DNA of 64,000 nt, taken from the NCBI RefSeq assembly GCF_008124765.1, contig NZ_VNHS01000002.1, positions 868,001 to 932,000 on the forward strand. Reading direction: 5' to 3'. Under the pieces are notes generated by a model that saw only the letters and a program-made list of their open reading frames with translations, searched no databases and was not told the origin of the DNA. The stretch's first letter is position 1. Each line of letters starts with the position of its first letter. Below are positions 44,136 through 53,408 of this stretch, piece by piece. The position numbers were made by a program, and so were the translations under genes. The stretch comes from Paenibacillus methanolicus (GTDB taxonomy: Bacteria; Bacillota; Bacilli; Paenibacillales; Paenibacillaceae).

Positions 44136-47100
44136 TTAGCCGTTCTTGTACGCCATTGCTTTAAGCAGCACGGTAATTGCTTCGGCTCGCGTCGACTCGC
44201 CGAGCGGCGCGAACGCGCCCGCCGGTCCGCCCTGCATGAGGCCGAGCTGCTTGAGCGCGGCCGCGGCGCCCTTGGCCCAAGCCGGGATGCTCCGCTCGTC
44301 GGCGAAGCCTGCCGCCGTGCCGGTCTCGAGCGTCAGATCCAGCGCCCGGGCGACCATGACCGCCATCTCGGCGCGCGAGATCGCCGCGTTCGGACGGAAC
44401 GTGCCGTCCGGCAGTCCGCTTAGGATGCCCGCTTTGACCGCACGGGCGACCGCAGCCTTGGCCCAGACGCCAATCTGTCCGACGTCCGTGAAGGCGAGCT
44501 GCGCTTCTTCGGCTTGCGGCTGCAGCGCCTTCACGAGCATGACCGCGAATTCCGCGCGCGTCACCGTCGCATTGGGCTTGAACGTACCGTCTTCATAGCC
44601 GCTTACAATACCGCCGGCCAACGCCTGCCGAATGCTTGCCTCCGCCCAATGACCGCCGATATCGCGGACTACGCGCCCCGGCGTCTCCGTCTCGGCTTGA
44701 CCATCCGCGAAGACGGCGAATTTCGTGAAGTGGTCGACGCTTACCGTAATCCGGTTCCCGTCTACTTGGCCGCCTTCGACCTTTACCCATACCTTCACGA
44801 CTTCGTCATAGTAGTACACGCCCGCTTGCTGCCCGCTTGGGATGCGCGACGGATCGAAGATCAGGCTGATCGTCACCGGCTTGCGGAACAGGTTCGGATC
44901 GTTCTTCAGCATTTCGAAGATTGGGCTGGCCAAGCTCGCATCGTCTCCGACCAGCTCGTCCGTGCCTGTTACTTTCTCGATCGTAATGGCAAGCTCCATA
45001 CTTGAAGCGCCTGCCGGGACGGTCAGTTTCACCTCGGAACCTAAACTCACCTCGCCTGCTTGTCCGACGAGCAGCTTAAGTTGTCCGTTCGTCGAGCTGA
45101 CCGTTTGAGGCGGCGACGTCGCGGTCGCCGTGCTCGAACCGCCGCCCGTGGATGTATTTTCTTGCGTCCACTTCGCATATAGCGTTGTGTCGCCGGTAAT
45201 TGCCGTTGTGAACGCGAATGTCGTCGTCAACTCGCCGTTCATGTACCAGCCATCGAACTTGTGGCCCGCTTTTGTTGGCGCTGTAGGCTCCTTCGCCAAG
45301 TCGCCGTAATTGACTGTCTGGCTGCCCACTGACGAACCGCCATTGGTCTCAAAACTTACGATTTGCTTGTTCACCGTCCACTTTGCATACAGCGTCGTCT
45401 CTCCTGTTATCTCGGTCGTGAACGCGAAAGGCGTCGTCAATTCGCTGTCCACGTACCAGCCGCCGAACGTGTGGCCCGCTTTCGTCGGCGTTTGCGGCGC
45501 CGTCGCAAGCTCGCCGTAGTTTACCGTTTGACCATTCAACGCCGTGCCGCCGTTACTTTCGAAGCTCAATGCATACGCGTTGACCGTCCACTTCGCATAC
45601 AGCGTCGTGTCACTTGTTATCGCGGTCGTGAACGCGAAAGGCGCCGTCAACTCACTGTTCGCGAACCAGCCATCGAACGCGTACCCTGTTTTCGTTGGCG
45701 CTTGCGGTTCCATCGACACGCTGCCGTAATTCACTGTTTGGCTGTTTACCGCTGTGCCACCGCTCGTTTCAAAGCTCACGGTGTGCTGGTTCACAACCCA
45801 CTTTGCATACAGCGTCGTGTCGCTTGTTATCTCGGTCGTGAACGCGAAAGGCGTCGTCCATTCGCTGTCCGCGTACCAGCCGCCGAACGCATGACCCGCT
45901 TTCGTTGGCGTTTGCGGCGCCTTCGCAAGCTCGCCATAGTTCACCGTTTGGCTGCCCATCTGCGAGCCGCCGTCACTCTCGAAGCTCACTGTATAGGCGT
46001 TGACAGTCCACTTTGCGTACAGCGTCGTGTCGCTTGTTATCGCGGTCGTGAACGCGAAATGCATCGTTAATTCGCTGTCCGCGTACCAGCCGCCGAACGT
46101 GTGGCCCGCTTTCGTCGGCGTTTGCGGCGCCGTCGCAAGCTCGCCATAGTTCACCGTTTGGCTGCTCATCTGCGAGCCGCCGTTCGTTTCGAAGTTAATC
46201 GTGTAGACATCCAGGGTCCACTGAGCATAGAGCGTCACGTTCGCTGCTCCCATCGCGAAGCTCTGACCCGGCGCATATGCGGTGCCCGTGCCGTCCGCCG
46301 CGGTGTTCCAACCTGCGAACCCATGGCCCGTTCGAGCCAACTCGCCGCTATTGCCCGCCACGATGACGGTCGCGCCCTGCTCGTAAGCACTATCATCCGT
46401 CGGCAAGGTTCCGCCCGTATGTCCATTGCCGTTATAGTGGACCGCATAGGTCGGCTCGCTTACAACCTGCCGAACGCGAAAGGCAACGTCCGTCATCTGA
46501 TCGGCGCGAACCGTGGCGATCGCTTCGTACGTGCCGGGAGACAATGCGTCGTTCGCTCTGACCGTGAAAGCGGTGGACGGCGTCGCTTCATTCAGCGTAC
46601 TCGCCGCAGGCTGCGTAATCGTGAAGGCATCCGCGTTAGCCCCGCTCAGCGATACTCCCAGATTCGCCAGGATGCCCGTGCCGGTCCGCGTCAGCGTAAC
46701 GCTCTTCGTCTCCTGGGCGCCGCTTCCGTACGATCCCTTCAGCTCCCGCATCGTCAAATCGCTTAGCGCGTCGATCGTATAGGTGGTCGGCGGGATCGTA
46801 TATCGCATGACCACCGGCAAATCCCCGTTGGCGCGATCGGCATAAGCCGCATAAATGCGGTCGCCCTCGACATCCCCCGTTAAATAGGCGGCTGCGCCTT
46901 TGGAGAAACCGCCCGATCCGACCATCTCCCATTGTCCGTCGACATATCGCACGACCGAAGCTTTGGCACCTGTGCCTTGATAGATCAGTACGGGGATGCC
47001 CTGCACCACGCGCAATGAGGATGAACCTGAGGCGCCCCCGATAAAGGAGAGGTCCCCGACGCTTTCCCATTCGTTGCCGTTGAACTTCATGACAGCCAAT

Positions 47101-48896
47101 AGGTACTTGTTGTCTGGCTGCACGTAGGAAACATATGGCGTGCCGTTCTCGACATACAAGGAAGGATAGCTGCCTCTTCCCGCGGCGGGGACCGGCGCGC
47201 CGACGTGCTCCCAATTGCCGCTGTCGACGTTGAACTTTCGGACGACGATTTTGTCGTCCAAGTAGCTCCCATCCTCATAAGCGACATAAGGAACCCCGTT
47301 GTCTACATGCAGCGAAGCCTGAAAAGCATACCCCGGCGTTATCCCCTCTGGAGGACCGAGAGCCTGCCACTCTCCGGCGAAAAACCGTTTGACGGCCAGC
47401 TTGCCGGTGCCAAGCTGCGAATAAGCGACGTATGGGATGTCGTCGTCGACGACAATCGAATTGTACGTGGCCATGCCAGCGGAAAATCCAGGCGCGCCAA
47501 CCATCTCCCAAGCCGTTCCGTTAAACCGCATGACGGTTTCTTTGCCCTCGTTCGAAGGATCGGAGAACCCCACGTACGGGGTGCCGCCGTCGACCGCGAT
47601 TTTCATATAAGTAGCCTTATCCGGCGAAAAACCGGGGGAACCGACGGTCACCCAATGACCGTCGACATATTTCTTCACCGTCGCTTTGCCGTTATGCTCG
47701 TAGTCTTGAAAAGCAAAATATGGCGTTCCGTCTTCGACAACGACCGAGGAGAAGAAGGTCTTGGCCGGCGATATTTCCCCGGGGCCCAGCGACTTCCAAA
47801 CACCTGACGGATCCGCTATCCACCGCGCGTAGAGCGTCATGCCTGCCTCGGCCATGGCAAACGTCGATCCCGAAGCATAATTCGTCCCGGTGCCATCCAC
47901 CGCCGTGTTCCAGCCCGCGAATTCGTAGCCGTCCTTCGTCATCCCTCCGCTGTTCCCGACTACGATGACGGTATCGCCCGCGCCGTAGCCGACGGCATCC
48001 AGCGGCGCCGCGCCGCCCGTGCTGCCGTTGCCGTCATAGACAAGGTTGTATGTCGGAACCGGCGTAAACGCGATGTTCGGCTTATCGGTCAGCAGCTTGC
48101 CGTCGACCGTCGCGTTAATGACCCCCGTGCCCGCCGAAGTCGGGGCGGTTATCGTTGCCGAGTAGGTACCATCCAAATGGTCGGTAATGGCGCCGACCGT
48201 CCCCATCGTCGAGGTGATCGCAATCGCCGCGCCGCCCGTTGACATTAAGGTTCCTTGCGCATCATAGACGGTCAACATGATATCCGTCTGGTCGACGCCG
48301 TTCGCGTTCAGGCTTGATTTCGCCAGTCTAAGTTTGCTTTTCGTCGGCGATGCCGAATAATCCGGCATCATATAAGTTCGAAAAGCAAAATCGAAAGTAG
48401 CGCCTTGTCCTTTCCCTCCAGGGTACGCATTGCCCGTCGCGATGGACCACGAGAAGCCCACTGATGAATCCGTGCTGCTGCCGAACTCCGTCGATACCGC
48501 GAGCCTGTACTCCACTCCTTTATCTAGATAGGGGGCGGTATCCGAAAAATCGACCGTGTTCCAGCCCGTGCTCGTGGCCGCGGTTGACCTCCCCTCCGCG
48601 AGAACGGTTGAAAGACTCGATTCTTTATAGAGCTTCACGATAATTGCCCCCGGATTGCCGCTCTTGGTAGCCATATGCAGCTGTACATGGTCGAACGTCC
48701 CGCTAATTCCCGGCGTGAAAGTTTGATATTTGACGGCGTGCGTGTTCATCCAGATGTATCCGCCCGTCGTTGTTTCCTGCTTCTGATCCAGCAATGCCGT
48801 CTCCGCCGCGTAGGCGTAAGGCCCCGCTAAGCTCGTCATCATGATAATCGCCAGCGCGAAGGCAACCCATCGCGCCATAAATCCCCTTTTATTCAT
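44136..48896 (-). CDS. SLH-domain surface protein with invasin-like and InlB B-repeats (1586 residues)
   Basis: Signal peptide (to about residue 32, AYAAE). In order: an N-terminal beta region, an invasin/Big_1-like domain (about 165-265, DQTDIMLTVYDAQGTLMSTG), an InlB B-repeat (about 280-365), a block of six or so WxxVGxPGF / GTPYVxYxD repeats that may form a propeller (366-700), a beta-sandwich (705-815), a second InlB repeat (820-890), five tandem InlB repeats (893-1242), a ZU5-like/axial region (1265-1400), and three SLH domains at the end (from about 1410; ISGGH-type HWAEASIRQALAGGIVSGYE). The SLH domains should bind secondary cell wall polymer. ATG 48896 chosen over 48944. Role probably adhesion or substrate binding; inferred. 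Confidence 0.9.
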   Translation of the reverse strand: MNKRGFMARWVAFALAIIMMTSLAGPYAYAAETALLDQKQETTTGGYIWMNTHAVKYQTFTPGISGTFDHVQLHMATKSGNPGAIIVKLYKESSLSTVLAEGRSTAATSTGWNTVDFSDTAPYLDKGVEYRLAVSTEFGSSTDSSVGFSWSIATGNAYPGGKGQGATFDFAFRTYMMPDYSASPTKSKLRLAKSSLNANGVDQTDIMLTVYDAQGTLMSTGGAAIAITSTMGTVGAITDHLDGTYSATITAPTSAGTGVINATVDGKLLTDKPNIAFTPVPTYNLVYDGNGSTGGAAPLDAVGYGAGDTVIVVGNSGGMTKDGYEFAGWNTAVDGTGTNYASGSTFAMAEAGMTLYARWIADPSGVWKSLGPGEISPAKTFFSSVVVEDGTPYFAFQDYEHNGKATVKKYVDGHWVTVGSPGFSPDKATYMKIAVDGGTPYVGFSDPSNEGKETVMRFNGTAWEMVGAPGFSAGMATYNSIVVDDDIPYVAYSQLGTGKLAVKRFFAGEWQALGPPEGITPGYAFQASLHVDNGVPYVAYEDGSYLDDKIVVRKFNVDSGNWEHVGAPVPAAGRGSYPSLYVENGTPYVSYVQPDNKYLLAVMKFNGNEWESVGDLSFIGGASGSSSLRVVQGIPVLIYQGTGAKASVVRYVDGQWEMVGSGGFSKGAAAYLTGDVEGDRIYAAYADRANGDLPVVMRYTIPPTTYTIDALSDLTMRELKGSYGSGAQETKSVTLTRTGTGILANLGVSLSGANADAFTITQPAASTLNEATPSTAFTVRANDALSPGTYEAIATVRADQMTDVAFRVRQVVSEPTYAVHYNGNGHTGGTLPTDDSAYEQGATVIVAGNSGELARTGHGFAGWNTAADGTGTAYAPGQSFAMGAANVTLYAQWTLDVYTINFETNGGSQMSSQTVNYGELATAPQTPTKAGHTFGGWYADSELTMHFAFTTAITSDTTLYAKWTVNAYTVSFESDGGSQMGSQTVNYGELAKAPQTPTKAGHAFGGWYADSEWTTPFAFTTEITSDTTLYAKWVVNQHTVSFETSGGTAVNSQTVNYGSVSMEPQAPTKTGYAFDGWFANSELTAPFAFTTAITSDTTLYAKWTVNAYALSFESNGGTALNGQTVNYGELATAPQTPTKAGHTFGGWYVDSELTTPFAFTTEITGETTLYAKWTVNKQIVSFETNGGSSVGSQTVNYGDLAKEPTAPTKAGHKFDGWYMNGELTTTFAFTTAITGDTTLYAKWTQENTSTGGGSSTATATSPPQTVSSTNGQLKLLVGQAGEVSLGSEVKLTVPAGASSMELAITIEKVTGTDELVGDDASLASPIFEMLKNDPNLFRKPVTISLIFDPSRIPSGQQAGVYYYDEVVKVWVKVEGGQVDGNRITVSVDHFTKFAVFADGQAETETPGRVVRDIGGHWAEASIRQALAGGIVSGYEDGTFKPNATVTRAEFAVMLVKALQPQAEEAQLAFTDVGQIGVWAKAAVARAVKAGILSGLPDGTFRPNAAISRAEMAVMVARALDLTLETGTAAGFADERSIPAWAKGAAAALKQLGLMQGGPAGAFAPLGESTRAEAITVLLKAMAYKNG
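45166..46218 (-). repeat. Five tandem InlB-type repeats inside the SLH gene
   Basis: Five coding repeats of about 207-210 bases, each encoding a unit with SQTVNYGELA, PTKAGHTFGGWY and SDTTLYAKW. Units 1, 2 and 4 are most alike; units 3 and 5 more diverged. The high DNA similarity suggests recent unequal crossing-over, so unit number may vary between strains. Confidence 0.9.
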
Positions 48897-49024
48897 CAAA
48901 CTCCGCTCCTCTGTCTTCGCTTCTCTATGCGTTCGCTCGTTCATTCCGTTTACATGGCGGTCATGTCATCTGTCTGCGTAATAATCCTATTTATAATAGA
49001 TCAATCCTCCCTCTATCTCTATAC

Positions 49025-49046
49025 CTAGAAAGGAGTATCTTTCTAG
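49025..49046. promoter_or_regulatory. Inverted repeat upstream of the SLH gene
   Basis: CTAGAAAG-N6-CTTTCTAG, a perfect 8-base inverted repeat about 130 bases before the SLH start codon. Candidate operator; no regulator gene adjoins. Confidence 0.45.
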
Positions 49047-49068
49047 ATTCGCACCTGTGCCGAGGCAC

Positions 49069-49102
49069 AAAAAAAGCCGACCCCGGTTTCCCGGAATCAG
49101 CT
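49069..49102 (-). terminator. Terminator of the LysM gene
   Basis: Stem AAGCTGATTCCGG / CCGGGGTCGGCTT (with G-U pairs) and a 4-base loop; reading leftward followed by seven T. 10 bases after the stop. Confidence 0.88.
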
Positions 49103-49111
49103 TGCGCTCGT

Positions 49112-50071
49112 TTAAGACTTAGGCGGTATTTTCAGCTTGGTGCCGACCTTGACGTCGTCGCCGTCGCCCAGCTTGTTATAGGCCGCGATCTTCTTCGCGT
49201 AGCTGTTGGACCCGAAATAGGTCCGGGAGATGCTGTACAGCGTCTCGCCTTCTTTCACCGTGTGCACGACGGCCGTGACCGAGGAGGCGGGCTTGTCCGC
49301 GCTGCTCGAATCGCCGCCTTGGGATTTCGACGGCGCCGGGATTACGATGACGCTTCCGGCCGTCAGCTCCGCGTCCTTGCTCAGCTTGTTGCGCGAGGCG
49401 ATGTCGCCGACATGCGACTTGGAACCGTAGAATAGCTGCGAGAGCCGATAAAGCGTGTCGCCCTTGCGAACTGTGTAGGAATACGGCAGCGCCACCTTCG
49501 AGTAGTCCGTCGTCGCGGGCTTGGCCGTCGCGACCGGCTTAGCCGTCGTCTGCTCCGGCTCATCGTCGGCGCTCTCGACGTCGGTCTCCGGTTCGTCCGC
49601 AGTCGACGTCGGCGTCTCTTGGGCCGCGTTCCCGGCCTCGCCCGTATCGCCCGCGTTCGCGCCGTTCTCCGAACCGTCCGCCGGGGATTCGCCGACGCCG
49701 CCAAGCCCCGCGTTCTCTCCGGAACCGATCGCCGCATTGCCATCCGTGCCGCTATCGCCGCCCGACGGCGCCGAATCCGCGCCGTCCTCATCCCCCGTGC
49801 CTGCCGCTTCTTCCCCGCTGCCTTCCGCCTCCGCATCCGCCGACGGGTCGTTGGCCGCTCCGGCATCCGCTGTTTCTCCGCTCTTGCCGACCGTCTGCTG
49901 CAAGACGTCCTCGGGACCGTTCGGCGATAACGTCAAGGTATATACAAGACCGCCGAAAATAATCAACGCCAGGAAGCATACGAGGATCATTTGGGGCGGG
50001 GCAGGCGTTTTGTTCTTCTTGCTCCGCGCCGATCTCGGCTGGAGGCCGCTGCTTGGCTGATTTGCGTTCAA
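49112..50071 (-). CDS. Membrane-anchored protein with two LysM domains
   Basis: A 319-residue protein with a basic cytoplasmic N terminus, one membrane segment (about 28-48), a very acidic and Gly/Ala/Ser-rich linker (60-185), and two LysM domains (about 195-240, YTVRKGDTLYRLSQLFYGS; and 268-316, HTVKEGETLYSISRTYFGS). LysM domains bind peptidoglycan. The start is TTG at 50071 with AAAGGA upstream; no in-frame ATG is near. No catalytic domain, so it is probably a structural or anchoring wall protein. Confidence 0.87.
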   Translation of the reverse strand: MNANQPSSGLQPRSARSKKNKTPAPPQMILVCFLALIIFGGLVYTLTLSPNGPEDVLQQTVGKSGETADAGAANDPSADAEAEGSGEEAAGTGDEDGADSAPSGGDSGTDGNAAIGSGENAGLGGVGESPADGSENGANAGDTGEAGNAAQETPTSTADEPETDVESADDEPEQTTAKPVATAKPATTDYSKVALPYSYTVRKGDTLYRLSQLFYGSKSHVGDIASRNKLSKDAELTAGSVIVIPAPSKSQGGDSSSADKPASSVTAVVHTVKEGETLYSISRTYFGSNSYAKKIAAYNKLGDGDDVKVGTKLKIPPKS

Positions 50072-50258
50072 CGTTCAATCATCCTTTCCCCTAGTAAATC
50101 GCTTCTCTAGACATTATTCTACTATATTTGCCCCTCGCGAATCGAATCGCCCGAAAAATCAGGCCGCAAGCCCTAGACGAAGCCGAATGCAGCCTGCTAT
50201 TATGCTGCTAAATAATGGTATAATAGCCGCATTAGAATCGACGAGGAGGACGCTGGGC

Positions 50259-51470
50259 ATGAGGCTTGGAATAGGAACGGCGGCGCGAGGCGATCTCGCC
50301 CGGTTCGCGCGGATCAAAGGAACCCGGCCGCTCGTGGCCGGCATGTTCTGCTACGGCATCGGGACCGGCATATTAGCCCCGATGAACGCCATTTATTTGC
50401 GGGAGCAGATCGGACTCGCCAAAGGCGAGATCGCCGCCGTCTTCGCGATCGCGCTGCTGCTGAACATGGTCGTCACCTTAATCGCGGGAATTTACGGCGA
50501 TCGCATGCGCAATCGCAAAATGCTCCCGCTCGTCGCGGCCGGAGCTTGCATGGCCGGCTTACTGCTGTACATGCGCGCGGACGGTTTCGGGTCAGCCCTT
50601 GCGGGAATGGCCTTGGCGACTTCGCCGTCCGGGCTAATCCTCGGCCAGCTGTACGCCTTGGCGAGAAGCCGCTTTACCCGGGAGGCGCCGGATCTCGTCG
50701 AGATGGCGCTGCTCTGGCTGCGCGCGACGTTCAGCGTCGGCTTCTTCGGCGGGCTGCTGCTGGGGGCGAATCTGTACTTGGTGACCTCGTTTCACGGGGT
50801 GCTGTGGGGCAATTTGGCCGGCTACGCTTGCTTGTTCGTTCTACTTGCACTCTACAAGCCGGCCGAGGACGAAGGGATCAAGCCGGCGATCAAATCGGCT
50901 GGCGAACCGTTCTCGGCGTGGATGCTCGCCGCGCTGCTGCTGCTCGGCTGCGGAGACGCGATTCGCGGATTGTATTTGCCGCTCGTGGTCAACCAACTGT
51001 TCGGGCAGGCGGAGATCATGTCCTACTTATGGAGCGTGCAGGCCGTATTCGAGCTGCTCTTCATGACGGTGACCGGTTATTGGGCCATGCGCTATGGGAG
51101 TAAACGCATTATCCTGCTGGGGAGCTTGTTCGGGCTTATCAGCTATATCGCGTACGCGAGCGGCCCGCCGCTGCCGCTGTTTTTTCTCGTGCAGCCGCTG
51201 CATTCCTTCTATGTATCCATCTTCTATGGCGTAGCGATGGGCTACGTCCAGCGCATGTTCATCTCGCGCGCCGGCTTCGGCGCCAGCTTGTACGTCCTCA
51301 TCACCCAGGCGGCTACGATGGTCGGTTACGTGTTCCCGCTCGTCGTCCGAGGCATCTCGCCGTCGATCTTCCTCATCGCCGTGGCGCTCGTCCTGGCCGC
51401 GATCCTCTGCATGGTCAAGAGCGGGCTTGGCGGACCGGGCACTGGCGCTTCGCGGGAATTAAAGGCGTGA
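50259..51470 (+). CDS. MFS transporter, sugar efflux-like (SetA type)
   Basis: A 403-residue transporter with 12 membrane segments. The loop 2-3 motif is YGDRMRNRKM, and the layout resembles SetA-like sugar efflux proteins. ATG 50259 is chosen because AGGAGGA lies 8 bases upstream; the frame to 50187 has none. An SgrR-like regulator lies 2 kb away on the other strand; in enterobacteria SgrR and SetA belong to the same sugar-phosphate stress response. The link here is inference. Confidence 0.82.
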   Translation: MRLGIGTAARGDLARFARIKGTRPLVAGMFCYGIGTGILAPMNAIYLREQIGLAKGEIAAVFAIALLLNMVVTLIAGIYGDRMRNRKMLPLVAAGACMAGLLLYMRADGFGSALAGMALATSPSGLILGQLYALARSRFTREAPDLVEMALLWLRATFSVGFFGGLLLGANLYLVTSFHGVLWGNLAGYACLFVLLALYKPAEDEGIKPAIKSAGEPFSAWMLAALLLLGCGDAIRGLYLPLVVNQLFGQAEIMSYLWSVQAVFELLFMTVTGYWAMRYGSKRIILLGSLFGLISYIAYASGPPLPLFFLVQPLHSFYVSIFYGVAMGYVQRMFISRAGFGASLYVLITQAATMVGYVFPLVVRGISPSIFLIAVALVLAAILCMVKSGLGGPGTGASRELKA

Positions 51471-52005
51471 ACCGAATAGCACGTCATCCCGGCGGATTAG
51501 TACCGCTAATGAATCCATTGATTACGACGATTGATTACGGTGATGACGATTACGATTTCGATTACGGTTATGTCGATGACAAGGATTCCCGCTCCGACGA
51601 TCGCGACTAGCCGGTCGCGCACGCCTCGTCTCTCGGTCCCCGGCACTCCCGCGAGGCAAGCTCCGCCAATCTCCATTCACCTCCATGCGAAGCAATGCCG
51701 TCAGGTTAAGAGGGCTCCGCCCTTTGACCCGAGATTTGTTACCGCCTCCCCCTTCCCCCTCCGCCGAGGGGAACCAAAGCGTGTGCTTCCGAAGTGCGTT
51801 TTCCTTTGAAAACGCTCAGGACTCCCTTTTTCGTGCTGTCCCACTTGTTCGCGGTCGGCGATTGGGCTTGAGCGGGGCACGCTTTTGTCCTGACGGACAA
51901 AGCTTCAGCAGGTTTTGAAGTCCTCCTAAGACTTAAGCCTATCAACTAACGGCCCTAGTTGGCTTCATCCGACGTTTTTCCTTAACCTGACAGAATTGCC
52001 ATGCG
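51471..52005. other. Intergenic region with degenerate GATTACG repeat and repeat copy 2
   Basis: About 535 bases without a secure gene. From 51,515 to 51,575 there are degenerate tandem units of GATTACG/GATGACG type. A small frame (51509-51610) encodes an acidic Asp/Tyr-rich 33-residue peptide without a ribosome site. An AGGGC-TCC-GCCCT hairpin at 51711 precedes copy 2 of the structured element. Confidence 0.6.
51746..51908. repeat. Structured intergenic repeat, copy 2
   Basis: This 163-base element has the same ends as copy 1 at 24279: identical C-rich start with the CCCCTC-CGCC-GAGGGG hairpin, and closing hairpin TTTGTCC-TGAC-GGACAAA. The middle is 26 bases longer and holds two hairpins not found in copy 1 (CTTC-C-GAAG, and GCGTTTTC-CTTT-GAAAACGC). 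So paired structure is kept although the middle sequence is not. It lies downstream of the MFS gene. Confidence 0.8.
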
Positions 52006-52043
52006 AAGAAGGGGGAGCCGGCAGTCGCCGGCTCCCCCTTCTT
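52006..52043. terminator. Bidirectional terminator
   Basis: A 17-base perfect stem (AAGAAGGGGGAGCCGGC and its complement) with a 4-base loop. It can serve the MFS side and, in the other direction, the histidine kinase. Confidence 0.85.
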
Positions 52044-52129
52044 TACCTCATCATTGTCGCCCCTTAGGCTCGCTCGCGATCGTGAAGTCGACAAAAACAG
52101 CCACCGCAATGCGGCATGTCTCCCTTTTG

Positions 52130-53368
52130 CTACTCGATTCGCTTCTCTTCCTCGATAAGCGGCAGCCGCACGGTTACATCCGTCCCGCTACCGTATTCGC
52201 TCTCGACCGTCATTTTGCCGCCGAACTGCTTCACGATTTGGTAGCAGACGATCATGCCCAGCCCCGTCCCCGATTCCTTCAGCGAATAGAACGGCGAACC
52301 GATCCTCTCCAGCTGCTCCGGCGTCATGCCGACGCCCTCGTCCTTGACCCGGATGACGGCGCTGTCCCCGTCCGGCATGCAGCTCAGCTCGATCTCGCCG
52401 CCTTCGGGCATCGATTCGATCGCGTTCTTCAGCAAATTAATAACGAGTTGGCCGAATTGCTGCGGGTTTACGCTTGCCTTGCACGCCGGATACGCGAGCG
52501 TTCGTATCGAGACGCCCTGATTGGCCACATACGGCTGCATGACGTTGGCGGCCCGGTTCAGCTCGTGCGCCAGTTCCGCGATGCTCGTTTGGGCCGAAGC
52601 CGGCTTGCCGAAAGAGAGGTAATCGCCGATGATCGCGTTCGCCCGGTCCAATTCGCCGATCGACAGCCGGATGTACTGCTTTTTCTTCTCCGATAGCGAC
52701 GGATCGTCCAGCAGCTGGAGGAATCCGCGCGTCGCCTGCATCGGATTGCGGATTTCGTGCGCGAACAGGCTGGTCAGCGCGCTAATCGTCCGCAGCCGCT
52801 CGGCTTCCATCCGCACGAATTGGACCTCATGGACGAAATCGTTCAGCCGTACCGCGACCCACGTCGTGAGCAGCACGCACAAGAGCTGGACCGCTTGAAC
52901 CTTCAAGTTGTCGAGCGCGAAACCGCGCAGCAGCGCCGACCATCCGATGCCCATGAGGCAATAGAAGCCAGCCAGCGAGCAGGCGATTAGCATTCTGCGC
53001 CGCAAATCGCCTTTCAGGAACGCTTGACGAAACAGCACCATGGGCGGAATGCCGCACAGCGCCGTAAGCATCGTCGTATAGAAACCGACGTCCAGTCCCA
53101 AGTATAGACGAAACAATAGCAGCAAAGCCGTCAGCGAAAGCCCCGTACCGATTCCGCCGTAGAGGAAGCCGAGCAGCAGCGGGATAATGCGGATATCGAG
53201 CCTGAACTGCATCCCGTAACCGACCGGGAACGTCATGCACGCCACGAGCGCAATGCCCCACAAGACCGTCATGATCGCTTTCTTGTTCTTCTCCCACGGC
53301 ATCTGATGGCCGAAGACGGGCATCGCGATCAGCGCGACTTGCAATAAAAAATCTTTAATGACGTTCAT
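52130..53368 (-). CDS. Membrane sensor histidine kinase (KinB/5TMR-LYT type)
   Basis: A 412-residue protein. Residues 1-175 hold about six membrane segments of the 5TMR-LYT kind (IIPLLLGFLYGGIGTGLSLT). Then a short linker, a HisKA domain with His204 in FAHEIRNPMQATRGFLQLL, and an HATPase domain with N box NLLKNAIES, G1 DEGVGM, F box FYSLKESGTGLGM. No response regulator gene adjoins. Such orphan kinases in spore formers (KinB, KinC) feed the Spo0 phosphorelay; that role is inferred. Start ATG 53368 lies 40 bases after the SgrR-like stop, so the two may be cotranscribed. Confidence 0.88.
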   Translation of the reverse strand: MNVIKDFLLQVALIAMPVFGHQMPWEKNKKAIMTVLWGIALVACMTFPVGYGMQFRLDIRIIPLLLGFLYGGIGTGLSLTALLLLFRLYLGLDVGFYTTMLTALCGIPPMVLFRQAFLKGDLRRRMLIACSLAGFYCLMGIGWSALLRGFALDNLKVQAVQLLCVLLTTWVAVRLNDFVHEVQFVRMEAERLRTISALTSLFAHEIRNPMQATRGFLQLLDDPSLSEKKKQYIRLSIGELDRANAIIGDYLSFGKPASAQTSIAELAHELNRAANVMQPYVANQGVSIRTLAYPACKASVNPQQFGQLVINLLKNAIESMPEGGEIELSCMPDGDSAVIRVKDEGVGMTPEQLERIGSPFYSLKESGTGLGMIVCYQIVKQFGGKMTVESEYGSGTDVTVRLPLIEEEKRIE

Positions 53369-53408
53369 CGATCCGGTTGACCTTCCTCATGTTGTTCTCG
53401 TGTTCCGC

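Noticed and set aside
45166..46218. CRISPR array
   Set aside because: The repeats are 207-210 bases, in frame, and encode InlB-type domains.
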